Assembly: GCF_958298935.1 (NCBI RefSeq)
Contig: NC_084943.1
Location: 15,369,001-15,433,000 of the forward strand
DNA from: Phragmites australis
Taxonomy: Eukaryota > Streptophyta > Magnoliopsida > Poales > Poaceae
Reading direction: 5' to 3'
DNA: 64,000 nucleotides
The notes under the pieces were generated by a model, which was not told the origin of the DNA, searched no databases, and worked only from the letters and a program-made list of their open reading frames with translations. The translations under genes and the position numbers were made by a program. Within the stretch, counting starts at the first letter, position 1; each line of letters starts with the position of its first letter. Positions 21,500 through 32,720 of this stretch are shown piece by piece.

Positions 21500-22120
21500 C
21501 CATGGATGAGGGTGGAGTTATTTATACTGGCTGGGGGCTGGTGTATGGACTGAGTGTATGAGCTTGGCTGGGAACTCGAGCATAGGATTCCCTGTGAAAG
21601 CTGAAAAAATTATAGCATTGATGCTTCACAAAAATTCCCTGTGAAAGCTGTTACTTGGTGTGGTCATATTATTCTCCAAAAGTTTAGTAAGGAGTTATTA
21701 TCCCCTCTGCATGGAAGGCATGGAATCCTATGAAAGCATTAGGCTTACAAAAAAACGATTAGTAGAATGATAAAACCCAGCCATTTCATTGAAAAAAGTA
21801 AAATACATCACAAAAAATGGTCATCTTAAGCATTCATTGCATATCTGTGGGTACAGTAAGTAAGGCAATATGCACCGACTCGTACCCTGCTCGTACACAT
21901 TCTATGATAAGTTACAATGGCATATAGTACTCCATCGCTAAATGAAGCATGCCTTATGGAAAGGCAGATTGCCGGGTGCAAGAAAATATCTACTGGGTTG
22001 GTGAAAAAGATGGAGGTTTCTCATCCAATACTCCATCGCTAAATGAAGCATGCCTTAATGATAAGTAGTAACGACTGAACATGTAATACATAGAATGTAG
22101 ACATGTACAGATAGACTTTT
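21500..22120. other. Non-coding spacer in MULE-B
   Basis: Region between the two accessory genes. ATACTCCATCGCTAAATGAA followed by GCATGCCTTA occurs twice, at about 21928 and 22028. Nothing else recognised. Confidence 0.5.
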
Positions 22121-22342
22121 CAGTGGTACCCCTAATAGGCTAGTGCAGTCTAGCGAATAGACTTCTCAGTGCTACCCCAAATAGGCACGACACAGTCCAG
22201 GCTATAGGCTCTCAAATGCTGCAACATCTTTTCAGTGGTACTCCTAATAGGCCGGTGTAGTTTAGCGAGTAGACTTTTCAGTGATACCTCAGATAGGCTG
22301 ATGCAGTCTAAGCTATAGGCTCTCAAATGCTGCAACATCTTT
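22121..22342 (+). repeat. Two-copy tandem repeat, about 110-bp unit
   Basis: Units 22121-22232 and 22233-22342 each contain two half-units with CAGTG-TACC-C-AATAGGC and end in GCTCTCAAATGCTGCAACAT followed by CTTT. The pair sits just upstream of a TATA box and the plus-strand gene. Confidence 0.85.
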
Positions 22343-22364
22343 GCACTGCCTCCAGGACTTCTTG

Positions 22365-22373
22365 TATATAAAT
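22365..22373 (+). promoter_or_regulatory. TATA box of plus-strand accessory gene
   Basis: TATATAAAT, 57 bp before the ATG at 22430. This is normal spacing for a short leader. Confidence 0.55.
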
Positions 22374-22429
22374 GAAAGCCAATCTATTCTCTATGCACAC
22401 ATCTGCTGACCTCGCATTTAATTGAGATA

Positions 22430-22847
22430 ATGGTGCATCCTCATCCTCTCAATGGCCCCATCGATCCACCGCCTCCACACCCCTATTTAGATGTCTATGG
22501 TAGAGATTACTATAGAAACCACAATGATCTTCCTTGCGCATTTTTGCCGCCATGTCAGCATGGAGATGATATTGCAGTCCAAGTTTATGAGCATTTCGGT
22601 GACGCAGGCCGTCAATTCTTCTGTTGTCCATATTTCAGAATAAGACCAAATAAAACGCACATTCTTTGCGATTTTCACCATACCATTTACTTATCTCATA
22701 TACCACTTTTTTCATATGGATGATTGTGGTTTCCAATATTGGATTGACCGGCACTTCAAACCACACGTTCAAGAATACATCCGTCACCTGCACGTCATTA
22801 TCGCGGACTACAGGAACAATTACACCAAGGGAGAGCCAGCAACGTAA
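22430..22847 (+). pseudogene. GRF-like zinc-finger gene 2 of MULE-B
   Basis: The first frame encodes a Pro/His-rich start, then PCAFLPPCQHGDDIAVQVYE and, a few residues on, GRQFFCCPYF. After about 70 bp in which the splice sites look degraded, the second frame (22719-22847) gives DDCGFQYWIDRHFKPHVQ and a basic/aromatic helix ending at TAA. Together they mirror the finger plus C-x-F-x-x-W-x-D layout of gene 1. The frame change at about 22650-22719 is either a decayed intron (no clean GT or AG) or a lesion. A GTAAG at 22844 could alternatively be a donor to a further exon. Function unknown. Confidence 0.5.
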
Positions 22848-23415
22848 GAAGCCGCTATATCCCGCCTCACATGGTAGGTCGGAGGAACAACTAGGAGTAA
22901 TATGGATGTGTTCTAGTGGATGGCCCAGGGGATGATTTCGTATTTAAACTGTATCATTTTCGCTAATGTATTTCACGTAGGGCATTCATGTGTAGTATGC
23001 TACGTGTATCGTACTATCGTAGTTGTAGTATATGAGGGTATATTCAATTCATGTTATGCTATGTGTATCATACTATCGTAGTGATCAGTATGAGTAGTAT
23101 CAATGTATCCTGAGGAACTGAGTTACACTTATTTAATTTTTCATTGTACGTGTTGTTTGTAATTGAATAAATTGTACCTGTCATGTAACAATTATTAGTA
23201 GTACCCCTATTGTGTCGTTGCAGTCGGGACGGCACGCATATACGTTCGAAAGCTAATAAGATTGCATGATGCTAAGGTTTTGGAAGGCAGGAGAACACGG
23301 GTAATAAAACTAAGGCTGATAACATAGTACTGACATAAACATCCAACATGACATGTCAATCACATAATAGAAATAACATAAATATGTATAAGTACTGTCT
23401 AATGGCATAGTCAAG
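22848..23415. other. Non-coding part of MULE-B
   Basis: The first 90 bp may still be exon or 3' UTR of the plus-strand gene. After that, AT-rich sequence with a partial repeat of GTATCRTACTATCGTAGT at about 23008 and 23067. No gene seen. Confidence 0.45.
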
Positions 23416-23419
23416 GGCG

Positions 23420-24028
23420 TCTCTATGGCCACGGGCACGCTTGATGTGCATGCCCACTGACCTCTATCTGGCACCTTCTCTGTGACGCACCTGGTCGGTG
23501 GATAATGTAAGGGGTCGCGCAGAGGGTGGCGAGGCCATGCAACATCGGCAGGGGTGGCAGGGTCGGCCTGCGATGGCTGCGTCGGTGGAGGTGCTCCACT
23601 GTCTGGGATGGGCCCTCCTCGTCGGCCGGCTCCGTCAACTAGTCGTTCATCAAGGAGAGCGACGTGCCAGACTCTACGTCAAAGGATGGTGGAAGTGTTG
23701 CATGGTACAAATCTATCAAATGCAATGCATTACAGTATAGTTGAATTGGAAGATATAATCCCGAGTGATACCATTGATAGTGACGAACCTGGAACTGAAG
23801 TACCTAAACGAAAACCTAGAGTCGGCATGTAATGCAGCGGTGGTGGCCGAGATGACAAGGTGAGTTCCATGTGTAAGCGTGTCGGTGAAGCCCGAGTGCG
23901 TGACGGTGACCTTGTCTGTGTGGTAGGCCTGATGACATCTGGTACCCTCTGGCATGAAGCACGTCAAAACTCGTGGAGGAAACATCGTGCAGCCAATGTA
24001 GAGCGGCCATCAGCTCGCTCGAGTCAAA
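23420..24028 (-). other. Unrecognised coding-like sequence
   Basis: GC content rises here, and several frames of 60-90 codons overlap on both strands, the longest on the minus strand at 23716-23985. I cannot match any frame to a family. It joins directly to the truncated CRM-like element at 24029, so it may be a passenger fragment in MULE-B or sequence fused during the deletion. Confidence 0.3.
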
Positions 24029-24035
24029 GTTGCTC

Positions 24036-26057
24036 CCGGAATCAAATCAATTTGATGCTTAATCCCTCGAATAGGTGGTAATCCCGAGGGTACCTCAGCT
24101 AAAAATACATCCACAAACTCCTGCAAAAGATTAGCAACAGCAGGAGGCAAAGAGCTCAATATATTCTCGAGTAAAACTAAGGCCTCTTTGCATATCAAAG
24201 CATACTATGGTAGCTTAATATCGCAAATTTCAGCAAGGTCAGATTTAGTGGCCTGCATAAGACACCCTTTCAATTTAATTCCATCGGACATAGAAGTTGT
24301 TGTTGCTTTCTCCTTTTTGGGTGGAAAAACTTTTTCCGCTACTTGCTGATTTTCAGATTCATTCTCAAACTCTTTTATCTTATTTTCAGCTATATCTTGT
24401 TTCCTTTATGCATAAGAGTGCACTTATTACTTCTACCATAATGTGTTGCATCAGTATCAAGCTCCCATGGTCGTCCTAGCAAAAGAGAGCATGGTTGCAT
24501 GGGAACAACATCAAAATCAGAACAATCATGGTATGAACCAATAGAAAAATACACCCTAGCTGTTTGCACTACCTTTACCTTACCACTGTTGTTGAACCAT
24601 TAAATATGATAAGGGTGAGGAGGGTTTCTTGTCGGCAAGGCAAGCTTCTTGATCATATCTGAACTTACCAAGTTGTTGCAGCTTCCTCCATATAATGACT
24701 CGAAGACGATAATCCTTGACTATGAGGAACATCTAAAACAAATTGTGGCGTTGTAGCTGTTCTGCTTGTTCCATTTGAGTGCTTAACACTGGTTGCACAA
24801 TGAGGGTCTAATAATCCTCCGTGGCAGTGGCATCGAACACTTCCTCATGGTCAATATCCATGTCATGTCCATCCTCGTCACTTACATGGTTAGCTGCAAG
24901 AGCATATTCATCCTCAACATCACTAGCACTTACATATCCACCATCTTCTATTACAATGTACGGTCCCTGACTTGGGCAATCCTTCATGACGTGATCTATT
25001 CCCTTGCATCGGTGGCATACAATCCCGATCGATCGGCCTGTAGAAGTAATTGAAGAAGAGCTCTTGGCTGGACCATGCACACTTACAGATTTGCTTACAT
25101 TGGGAGCGTGTGACGGTGTTGAAGGTACTGCTGAATGTGCTCTACTCGAGAAGGGGGCAGCAAATCATGTAGCTAAATGTGGAGCTATATTGACTTGTCC
25201 CAGTGTTGATTTTGAATTATTCATGCTTCCAAATTGCTCCTTGGCCTCTGTTGTCATCCCTTCAATTCTTTTTCTACCAAACACGCAAGTTGGAATTGCA
25301 GTCTCTTCATCCTCAATAATATCACAGCGCAACATACTAATTTGTAGCTCCTGATAATATTCTTCTATGGATCTATCACCTTGGTTTAAGTGCTGCAATT
25401 TATTACGCAAATCATATTTAAAAGAGGGTGGAACAAATCTGTTACACATAGGAACCTTTAAGGCATTCCATGTGGTAGGCGCTAACACATCGATGCAAAC
25501 TCTATTCCACCAGATGATTGCAAAAATCTTTAATTTAACTAGTGGCATGCCTAACTCTATGCACTTTAGGGAACAAATGAGCATTAAACTTATGTTCAAC
25601 TGTCATCTTTCAATCTAAATACTTTTCAGTATCATAAGCATCGCAAAAGATAGTATAGTAAACTTAACATTAGCAAATGGATCATCATTAACACGTGAGT
25701 TATGTTTCTAAAAATTATTACCTCTCATATCTTGATGTTCGAAGTTCAATCGATTCCGTTATCGTGCATCAAAGGTGTCTTGTTCTTGTCTCAAAATTTT
25801 ATCATATGCGACGGACTCCTCTTGCTCATGGGCTGCGCCATGAGGATCCACATGCCCATGGTTTGGTGGATGATTAACCACTCGATCAAAATATGTATTG
25901 AGCATGACAATACTATCATTAATTGGTTACAATGTAGTGTTTGTCTTCATAAGCTTCTTATCGATGTCGTCATTAATAGCTTGTCGACGCTCATCCAACA
26001 ATATTGTGAGTTCTTCCCTCAAACACACTCTTTCGCATTCGATATTTCACCTACCAT
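24036..26057 (-). pseudogene. CRM-like gag-pol, reverse copy
   Basis: The start is placed at the ATG at 26057, matching the forward copy's start at 35487. The capsid part (25599-25165) has TWNALKVPMCNRFVPPSF and SIEEYYQELQISMLRC, both typical of CRM-type gag. The zinc knuckle CHRCKGIDHVMKDC is at about 25000. An acidic linker follows, then a protease region near 24690 that is shifted by a small deletion and no longer shows its DGG in frame, then LLQEFVDVFLAEVPSGLPP and HQIDLIPGATL (24198-24036) before the break. Multiple stops and shifts. Integrase, RNase H and most of reverse transcriptase are missing. Confidence 0.75.
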
Positions 26058-26696
26058 GGTTAGTAGCAGACAAAAGATAACAAAAGATATTATCCCTATC
26101 AACTACTAGGTGGTGGAAAGTGAAGTAGAGTCACACACGCTGAAGCGTCTTACCACACTCTTGCAAGTGTTCTTACCAAACACAGCAGTTGGCACAACCG
26201 GTGACTGGTTCATGATACCTTATCAGGTGTGAGTGAGGTAGTTGCAAGGGGAGAAACTGTTCTGATTGAGAGAAGGTGTAGCTTGGACAGACAATATTTA
26301 GCATCAAGGAATACCAATAATACAAATCAAATTAGCAAAGCTGAATAAAAGTTCACAATACTCGTCACACCTGTTGGCCCGAACACGTTCCTAGAACTAG
26401 CTCAAGCAAGTCAAAAACTATAACAGACACAAGCACAATGGAACAAAATGCGCAATGCAAACCTGATATTTTTTCCTTTTAATTCTCACCTTTTTTTTGC
26501 ACTTTTGGCTTCTTGCTTTCTTTACTTCTCTTTTTTTTTCGAATGTGACACAAACTTAAAACTCTTCTACTGTCTTTTCTAAAACCAACGAGGTACGTGG
26601 GTCAAAAACTTTTGCCAGAGAGCAGTGGTATAAAGGTAATAAAAAGATACTCTCTCTCTTTGTTGGCTACCTCTGTTTCGGCTATGATGGTCCGAT

Positions 26697-26995
26697 CTGA
26701 AAAGGTGGGTGACTCCGACTAGGTGGTCGAATCCAAGAAGGTGGGCGAATCCGACTAGGTGGTTGCAGCGACTAGGTGGTCAGGCCCGAGTGGGTGGTCG
26801 GAGTACCTGGTCGGACCCCAAGTGGGTGATCGGGGTGACTGATCGGGACCTCAAGTAGGTGGTCAGAGTGACTGGTCAGGACCCCAAGTGGGTGTTCGGA
26901 GTGACTGGTTCAGACTCCGAGTGGGTGGTCCGATTGACTGGTTGGGACCACAAGTGGGTGGTCGGATCGACTGGTCGGGACTCTAAGTAGGGACA
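26697..26995 (-). repeat. Minisatellite in CRM-like leader, about 33-bp unit
   Basis: Degenerate tandem units of the form GTGGGTGGTCGGAGTGACTG followed by GTCGGGACCCCAA. A matching, inverted array lies at 34637-34850 in the other copy, so it is an original part of the leader. Confidence 0.75.
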
Positions 26996-27286
26996 TAAAC
27001 TCGGCTATAGTAGACTAGGGAAAGCCGAGCAACTCGACAACTAAATTAGCAAAGACTTGACGTTAGAAACTAGAACACGATGACTCGACGAGCACTAAAG
27101 ACACCGACGATGAACTCAAACTCAACAACGTGAAAATTGAAAATAAAATTGGGAAGGGCACAAAGTGGTTTGGACAGCGGAAAACTAAGATCTAAATCCT
27201 TTTTTTCTGGGGCTATTTTCTGGACTCTAGGTAATGGAACTCGACGAAACAAAAGGGATAACTGAGATTACCTAACAGGCAACCGA

Positions 27287-27299
27287 GACTCTGATACTA
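27287..27299 (-). other. Primer-binding site, reverse CRM-like copy
   Basis: Minus strand TAGTATCAGAGTC, two bases (AG) after the LTR, the same spacer as in the forward copy. Initiator tRNA-Met type with two changes. Confidence 0.7.
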
Positions 27300-27301
27300 C
27301 T

Positions 27302-28239
27302 TGAGCGCGTTTACCCGATCTTCCGAAGGTAATATAATAAGTTGATTGGTGGAGTTTCAACGTTGATGATCCAAAGGGTTCAACTAGAACAGATCAAGAA
27401 CCCTCACAACCACTACATCACTACTCCATGGTTATCAACTGTGCCAAGATGCGGTTGATCTCGCCAAGAAGGCTTTTCCTGCAAGTGAATCGAGAACATA
27501 GGAAAGAACATGTAGATGCAGTCTGAATATTGCTAATTACCAATGAAGCACTCGAGTTGGGCAATAAACCAATAAACGGTGAAACTATTTAAAACAGAAT
27601 AATCTAAGCTAAACCCAAGCCTAAACTATGATGGCTACTGTGTATATATATGGAAGACGTGAGGAGGTCGACTTAGGGTTGTGCAGCCATGAAAAGCGGC
27701 GTGCACAACCTGGATTCCGACCCTGACACGATTACAATACCCGACATGGTTCAAAATGGTGATGCAGCACCTTATTTCTTTGCCTTTAACTAAACTTTAA
27801 GGAATATTTGGTTGAGCAAAGATCCATTGGAAATGGTTTATCATAAACTTTCCAGCAAGGGCAAGAACACCTCAATTGGACTCTGTATGTGAAAGTTATG
27901 CCCATTTTATTGACGCACTGTCCTGGGACTCGATCACGACCACGACCTCGACCATGACCATGACTTCGACCATGACCATGACTAGAGCTCAGCCGTGAGT
28001 CCGAGTAGACTTGGCCTTTGAGGGGTGACTTTCGGGTAAGGTTGTGGTGCTTCTTCCATGTTCCTAAGCAATAAAACATCACAAGAATTTAGTAGTAATC
28101 CGTCCAAGGAAGCATGAACAGCAAGGAATGAGTTCACTTGGTGTTTAATTTTCATGCATGTGCTCTTGTAATTGGACCTTGTATGATTTGAGAAATATTA
28201 ATAGTATTGATCGTATCTGAATGAGACATGGGCTCATCA
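27302..28239 (-). repeat. 5' LTR of reverse CRM-like copy
   Basis: 938 bp. On the minus strand it starts TGATGAGCCCATG, and it ends GCTCA where the forward copy has CATCA. The first 150 bp still read as the C-terminal end of a Ty3 polyprotein (GPITRAR motif), as expected if pol extends into the 3' LTR. A TATATATATGG TATA-like stretch lies at 27642-27653. Confidence 0.75.
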
Positions 28240-28242
28240 CTA

Positions 28243-29660
28243 CCAAATACTACTCGCACTGCCCCCTCGAATGCGGACCTCCGCATACCAGGCACTCCTT
28301 GCGGGCACGTGCTCCCTCAGCATTGTTCATATCATTCCTGATATGCCGAGTCTTTTGTCGCCCCTTTGTGTCGACTTTGCTGTTTGGATCTAGAATCCAA
28401 TATAGACCATTTTCAAGTGGCTTTGTGAAGTCCTTCACCGCTCGCCACCCAAGCAACTCGCCGGACCAAGTCCTATCTACTCCTTCCTTGTGGTAGTATA
28501 GTGACACGAAATACTCCAACTCTATGCTACCCTTCATGCATCACGATTGCACATGAGTGTAAGGCAAATGCATCAGTGATGTCATATGAAATCTCGTATC
28601 CAAATCAAGTGCTAATAGTATGCATAACTCCAAACGGAGATATACTAGTCTTCTTCACAATCTCTGGATACATCACATTTGCAACATAATCAGCGCTCAT
28701 ATTCCTGTGCGCATACAGAGGTTGGCTTAAGTTGCAAGTATGCATCTCAACAATAGACGCTACACATATTGTGTCACACCTTGGCAAGAATCCATGAACT
28801 CGCCAAGTGCACCCTTCAGCTAAACATTTGACATCGTATATCCGAGGATTAGGTATTACCACCTTAAACTCCCTCTTCTCCAAGAAACACCATCTCTTCA
28901 CTGCATGCTGCAGATGGACATTGTCATGAAACATTTAGCCTTTGGTCACCATGATGGAATCATACTCCTGTGTCGATTTGTGTCCATTGTTCACCGTCAA
29001 CTTCTCCAATGCAAAATTCATCCATTCTTCCGAAATTCCTTCACCAGAGTCCACAAATATGTGGAACATATCTTTATCTGCCTCCATCTGATCCACTAGT
29101 ACCTCGTCCCACGCTCCCCGATCCGCATGCATCACAGCTTGATTTTCTTCCCTGTATTAAGTTCTTCACTTGGAGTCTGTATCTGAACCCATGCACTAGT
29201 CTGCAGGGGTACCTCTGTAACCACACTCTCTTGTACCTCCTCAGGGATAATATTTTCACTAACAGCTTCTACGGTGCTAGGTCTGGCTTCTGTCGATGCA
29301 ACATCGCTCGTTTCTACAAGGATGCAGTGAGAAAAACCCTGTCTCAACCCCAGTGATACAAATTGCTACCATTGCTTCGAATATGTAACCTCCAAGATCT
29401 CCCACTGCCAGCCAGTTCCTCGATGCCTAGGAATCAGAACCTTCAAAGTCAACTGTTGATGTGTCGGTCTAAATTGCAGCAGATTATACAGCCATCCTAA
29501 CACTTAGGATTGCCGAATCTCTCCCTGACTATGTAAATCTGTGTTCACATACTGGAAGTTACTCAGATCCACTCCACTGTCACAATACATGACATATCCA
29601 GGGCAGTAAAAAACCCTAAACCCTATTACAGTCGACATACCTAATTCAACAACCATACTA
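28243..29660 (-). pseudogene. MULE-B transposase relic lacking the DDE core
   Basis: Minus strand. From about 29640 the frames give a MULE N-terminal segment (LGWLYNLLQFRPTHQQLTLK and LIPRHRGTGWQWEILEVTYS). A shifted piece follows (29135-28938), then the MuDR DNA-binding domain (28934-28605) with EKREFKVVIPNPRIYDVKC and AEGCTWRVHGF. A TAA separates the last two pieces. The reading then jumps to the extreme C-terminus (28537-28250) with KGRQKTRHIRNDM and a zinc knuckle CLVCGGPHSRGQC. The whole catalytic domain and SWIM finger are missing between them, so no active transposase can be made. The CRM-like LTR starts three bases after the final codons. Confidence 0.7.
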
Positions 29661-30570
29661 TACTAAGTTAGGTTAATTAATTGTAACCAATGTACAACAG
29701 CTAACTTACTCTTTCTATTCGCACTGTACCATTCTAAATGCATTACTATAAAAAACAATTACTGCATTTCTATTCTAAATATCGTACAGCTATTAAATAT
29801 TTGTACTACATATTCATAACAATTCAACTTCAACTATCCTATATTGTCTAACTATTGAAAATCCACTACAATTCAAATGTACAATTCCTTCATCGACGAA
29901 AATTATATACATCTAATAATATCCAATCTTCAGAATGCTATTAAATAACCTATTTTAATTCTACATTACCGGAATTTTAAATTTTTTCAACTATTCCACA
30001 TTTCCTAACTAACTATACTATATTTTCTAGCTATAGCTAATTCCAAACCATATCTACTCTATCTAAATTTCGTATCCTTATTTTTCTAAATTTATATAGT
30101 ACACTGGACATTTCTCTAATAGTCTCTAACTATTTACCTAACTTTTTGTAAGTATTTCTAATTTTTCTAACTATTCATAATTTCAAACTATTTTTCTTAA
30201 ATTGCCTACAATTTTTCTAACTACTACAATTTTTTTTTCTAATTTTCTAACTACTCCTAATTCTTCTAACTATGACTACTTTCTAACTACTCTAAATTTA
30301 TAACTAATTCTAACTAATTAAAAAAAGAAAACACATGTACCGGCACCGCTGCATGCTGGCCATAGCCACCCACCCATTCACTGCTACCGCTCTCGCTGGA
30401 CGCCGCCGTCCGCTGCACGTAGCCGCCCACCTCTGCACCCCCGCCTGTCACGTCTGCACACTGCCCCGCCACCTCCCACCGCAGGACGCCCCGCGCCGAC
30501 CACTCATCGTCACCGCTCGTCACCGTCCGCTCTCTAGGTCGCGCGTGGTAGAGGAATCAGTGGCCGTGGA
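29661..30570. other. Low-complexity C/T-rich stretch and GC-rich block
   Basis: 29690-30320 is a long run of TTTCTAACTA-type words of low complexity. 30340-30545 turns sharply GC-rich (CACCGC, CGCCGTC). Seen from the minus strand this could be the leader of the MULE-B transposase gene. No frame is convincingly coding. A TATATAAAG at 30572-30580 reads on the plus strand and is not a good TATA box for the minus-strand gene. Confidence 0.4.
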
Positions 30571-30907
30571 ATATATAAAGGCGTGTCGACGGCATTTCAC
30601 ATACCGGCAGGCTCACCTGTTGGCGTTCCGCATGCTGACAGGCTCGCCTGTCGGCATTCCAAATGCCTATATGCCGCTACCCTGCACGAATGTCCTATGT
30701 GGCACCACCTTTTAGATGGGTCTATAACCTGTCGGCTTCCGAAATACCGACAGGCCCCAAACCTACTACCACGTAGGCTATTGGTATACGGAATATCGAT
30801 AGGTCACTTGTCGGTATTCCATGTGATGACAAGTACTTATTCTTGTAATTTTCTTAATTTGACTATTATTTTTACTATTTTCTAGTAAGATATATTAAAA
30901 AAAATTC
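30571..30907 (-). repeat. Right TIR of MULE-B
   Basis: Inverse counterpart of 20221-20586, with CCTGTCGGCATTCC / ACCGACAGG words and an AT-rich outer end (TTTTTACTATTTTCTAGTAA). Confidence 0.75.
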
Positions 30908-30916
30908 GCTAGGCTA

Positions 30917-31162
30917 CACTCATGCAAACTAATAAGCAGCGCAGTCATGTGTATGATTTAACCAGTTCTTTTGCAGCGGAGATCCTGTTCCAAGCATCCA
31001 ACCACGTACACACTACCTAGTGACAAGCCGATCTTCTATCTGTAGATACGCATGGTCTGGGCGCACCTGAGGGATTATATTAGTGAGACAATGGCTGGTC
31101 CGGAAAGAAGATTATTTTTTTCCTCTAAAGAAACACCCTCTCAAAGAGTGCAATTCTGGCCC
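30917..31162. other. Non-coding spacer
   Basis: Between MULE-B and the approximate start of a Copia LTR. Nothing recognised. Confidence 0.5.
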
Positions 31163-32658
31163 CATGTTAAGGGGAAATTTATTTATTTGCCACTCAATCT
31201 TTGTGAAACCAAGTTGAAATGTGCCTTAATTTATTATAATGAGTAATTGATATTGATGTTTATTTAGTTTGATCTTCCGTTTTATATGAGCTTTGATGTG
31301 ATTTCAATTGATTTAGGATTTCATTTGAGCATATTGATTATGAACTAAATAGAATTGAAGTTGCAGATATGCGTTTGATTGTCTCATGGTGTGCAGGTGA
31401 CGGATGCAACTTGGCGGTCAACGTCGGAATGATCGGGGCCAAGCAGAGTGCTTGGTGCTGGACGATTAAGGAGGTCGGGCGGAGTCAAGAGTGATTCTAC
31501 CTGAACACGTGAAGTTCAAGTAAAGTATGGAAGGCGGATGGAGACGGTGTGTTGACAAAGTCAAACGAAGAGAATGCTAGTGGAAGTGACAAGATGGCTC
31601 GAGGGATCGGGAGTGGGAAAGACTTGCTGGTGATCAGAATTGCATGACGGAGTACACACATCGACATCGAAGCGCTTACTTAAGGTGTAAGCTAGCGGCG
31701 AGTCATGCTTAGAGAAATGTGCAGGTGATTTTGCAGTTTGGCCTTAAAACTGTAGGAGGACTGTAGGAGTATGTATCACCATCATGAAGATTACATCAAG
31801 ACGAAGCTAAGTCGTGAAGGCACCGCGATCGTCCAATAAATGGAGAAGAAAATGGACCAAAATACCCTCGATTGTAGGTAGAAATTTACTACAAGAGAGG
31901 AGTATTTTGGGAAAAAACTAGGAAATTTATGAGTTAAGTTTTCTACATCTATAAATAGAGGGGTATAGCTGTGGGAGAGTTGAAACCAGCTACTTGAGCC
32001 TCCTTTGCCACCTATTTAAGAGTTTAGAGCTAGAGTTTTAGAGAAGAGAAGGATGTGTGCTTAGCCTATGTAATAGGTGATTATTTTGAGAGATAAATCT
32101 TTGTAATACGCTAAAGTAGGGCTGACCTCTTTGAGTAATGAAATTTATGTTTTTGCATATGCTTGAATTCCCCTCCTTCTAATTTGCCTCTATTGGTTCC
32201 CTTGCAAGTTTGCAAGTTTTTCCATTTTCGGTTTTGATTTTCGTTTTGGAGTTTTGGGCTGAAATTTTAGCATCCTATGAGGTCATTCTTCTTATTACTA
32301 GAGGCATAAAATTCACAAATGCGCGCTTATATGATGGGGTCTTGAATTTCCTTGCCTCTAGACAATCAACTTGGAGAGTTTTGTTGCTCGGTGTTCATTT
32401 TTTCTTGTTTCTTTGCAAGTTGTGATCTTTCAAGTGCTAAGACACATGAATTGATCTTAAATAGAATCTATGGTTCATATACCATCCATGGAGTCGTGTT
32501 GCCTCGATTTTCTCTCGTTAAAATTTCTCTTTATTTTTATTTCCGCTTGAGTTTTAAGGTGCGTTAGTTGATCCAAATGGGAGAAGTCCATTGATTTTGC
32601 AAGAAATTTGTTGAGGTGCCTATTTATCCTCCTCTAGTCACCAATCTTGTTGCTATAA
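31163..32658 (+). repeat. 5' LTR of a second Copia element
   Basis: The right boundary is fixed by the primer-binding site TTGGTATCAGAG at 32659-32670. The left boundary is a guess, placed at a TGTTAAGGGG word. A TATA box (ATAAATAGAG) lies at 31951-31960. The last 200 bp recur at 51903-52083. Length about 1.5 kb. Confidence 0.6.
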
Positions 32659-32670
32659 TTGGTATCAGAG
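32659..32670 (+). other. Primer-binding site of second Copia element
   Basis: TTGGTATCAGAG, the usual initiator tRNA-Met complement, intact in its core. Confidence 0.8.
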
Positions 32671-32720
32671 TGAGTTTGATCACCTGTTAATCATAACTGA
32701 CTTTGTAATCCGTAGGAGAC

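Larger units (their letters stand above)
24029..28239 (-). mobile_element. CRM-like Ty3 element, reverse copy, 3' truncated
   Basis: Read on the minus strand: 5' LTR (28239-27302), primer-binding site, long leader with a minisatellite, gag, and pol up to the start of reverse transcriptase, where it stops at about 24029. LTR start TGATG, the RNA-binding and gag motifs and the peptide next to reverse transcriptase agree with the forward copy at 33414-37878. The family looks like the CRM branch of chromoviruses, whose members include centromeric retrotransposons, but more distant non-centromeric relatives exist. It is nested in MULE-B. Confidence 0.75.
20221..30907 (-). mobile_element. MULE-B, long-TIR Mutator-like element
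   Basis: 10.7 kb between inverted repeats of about 365 and 337 bp. The flanks GCTAGGATA (20212-20220) and GCTAGGCTA (30908-30916) form a 9-bp target duplication with one mismatch. Inside are a GRF-like gene on the minus strand (20862-21465), another on the plus strand (22430-22847) and a transposase relic on the minus strand (28243-29660). A nested CRM-like Ty3 element occupies 24029-28239. Because the transposase core is deleted, this copy would need a partner to move. Confidence 0.78.

Noticed and set aside
27786..28082. Gly/Arg/His-rich protein gene on the minus strand
   Set aside because: The run of GHGRGRGRD comes from a short repeat inside the CRM-like LTR and is not conserved as a frame in the forward copy.
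30571..30580. TATA box for the MULE-B transposase
   Set aside because: TATATAAAG is canonical on the plus strand, away from the minus-strand transposase relic.
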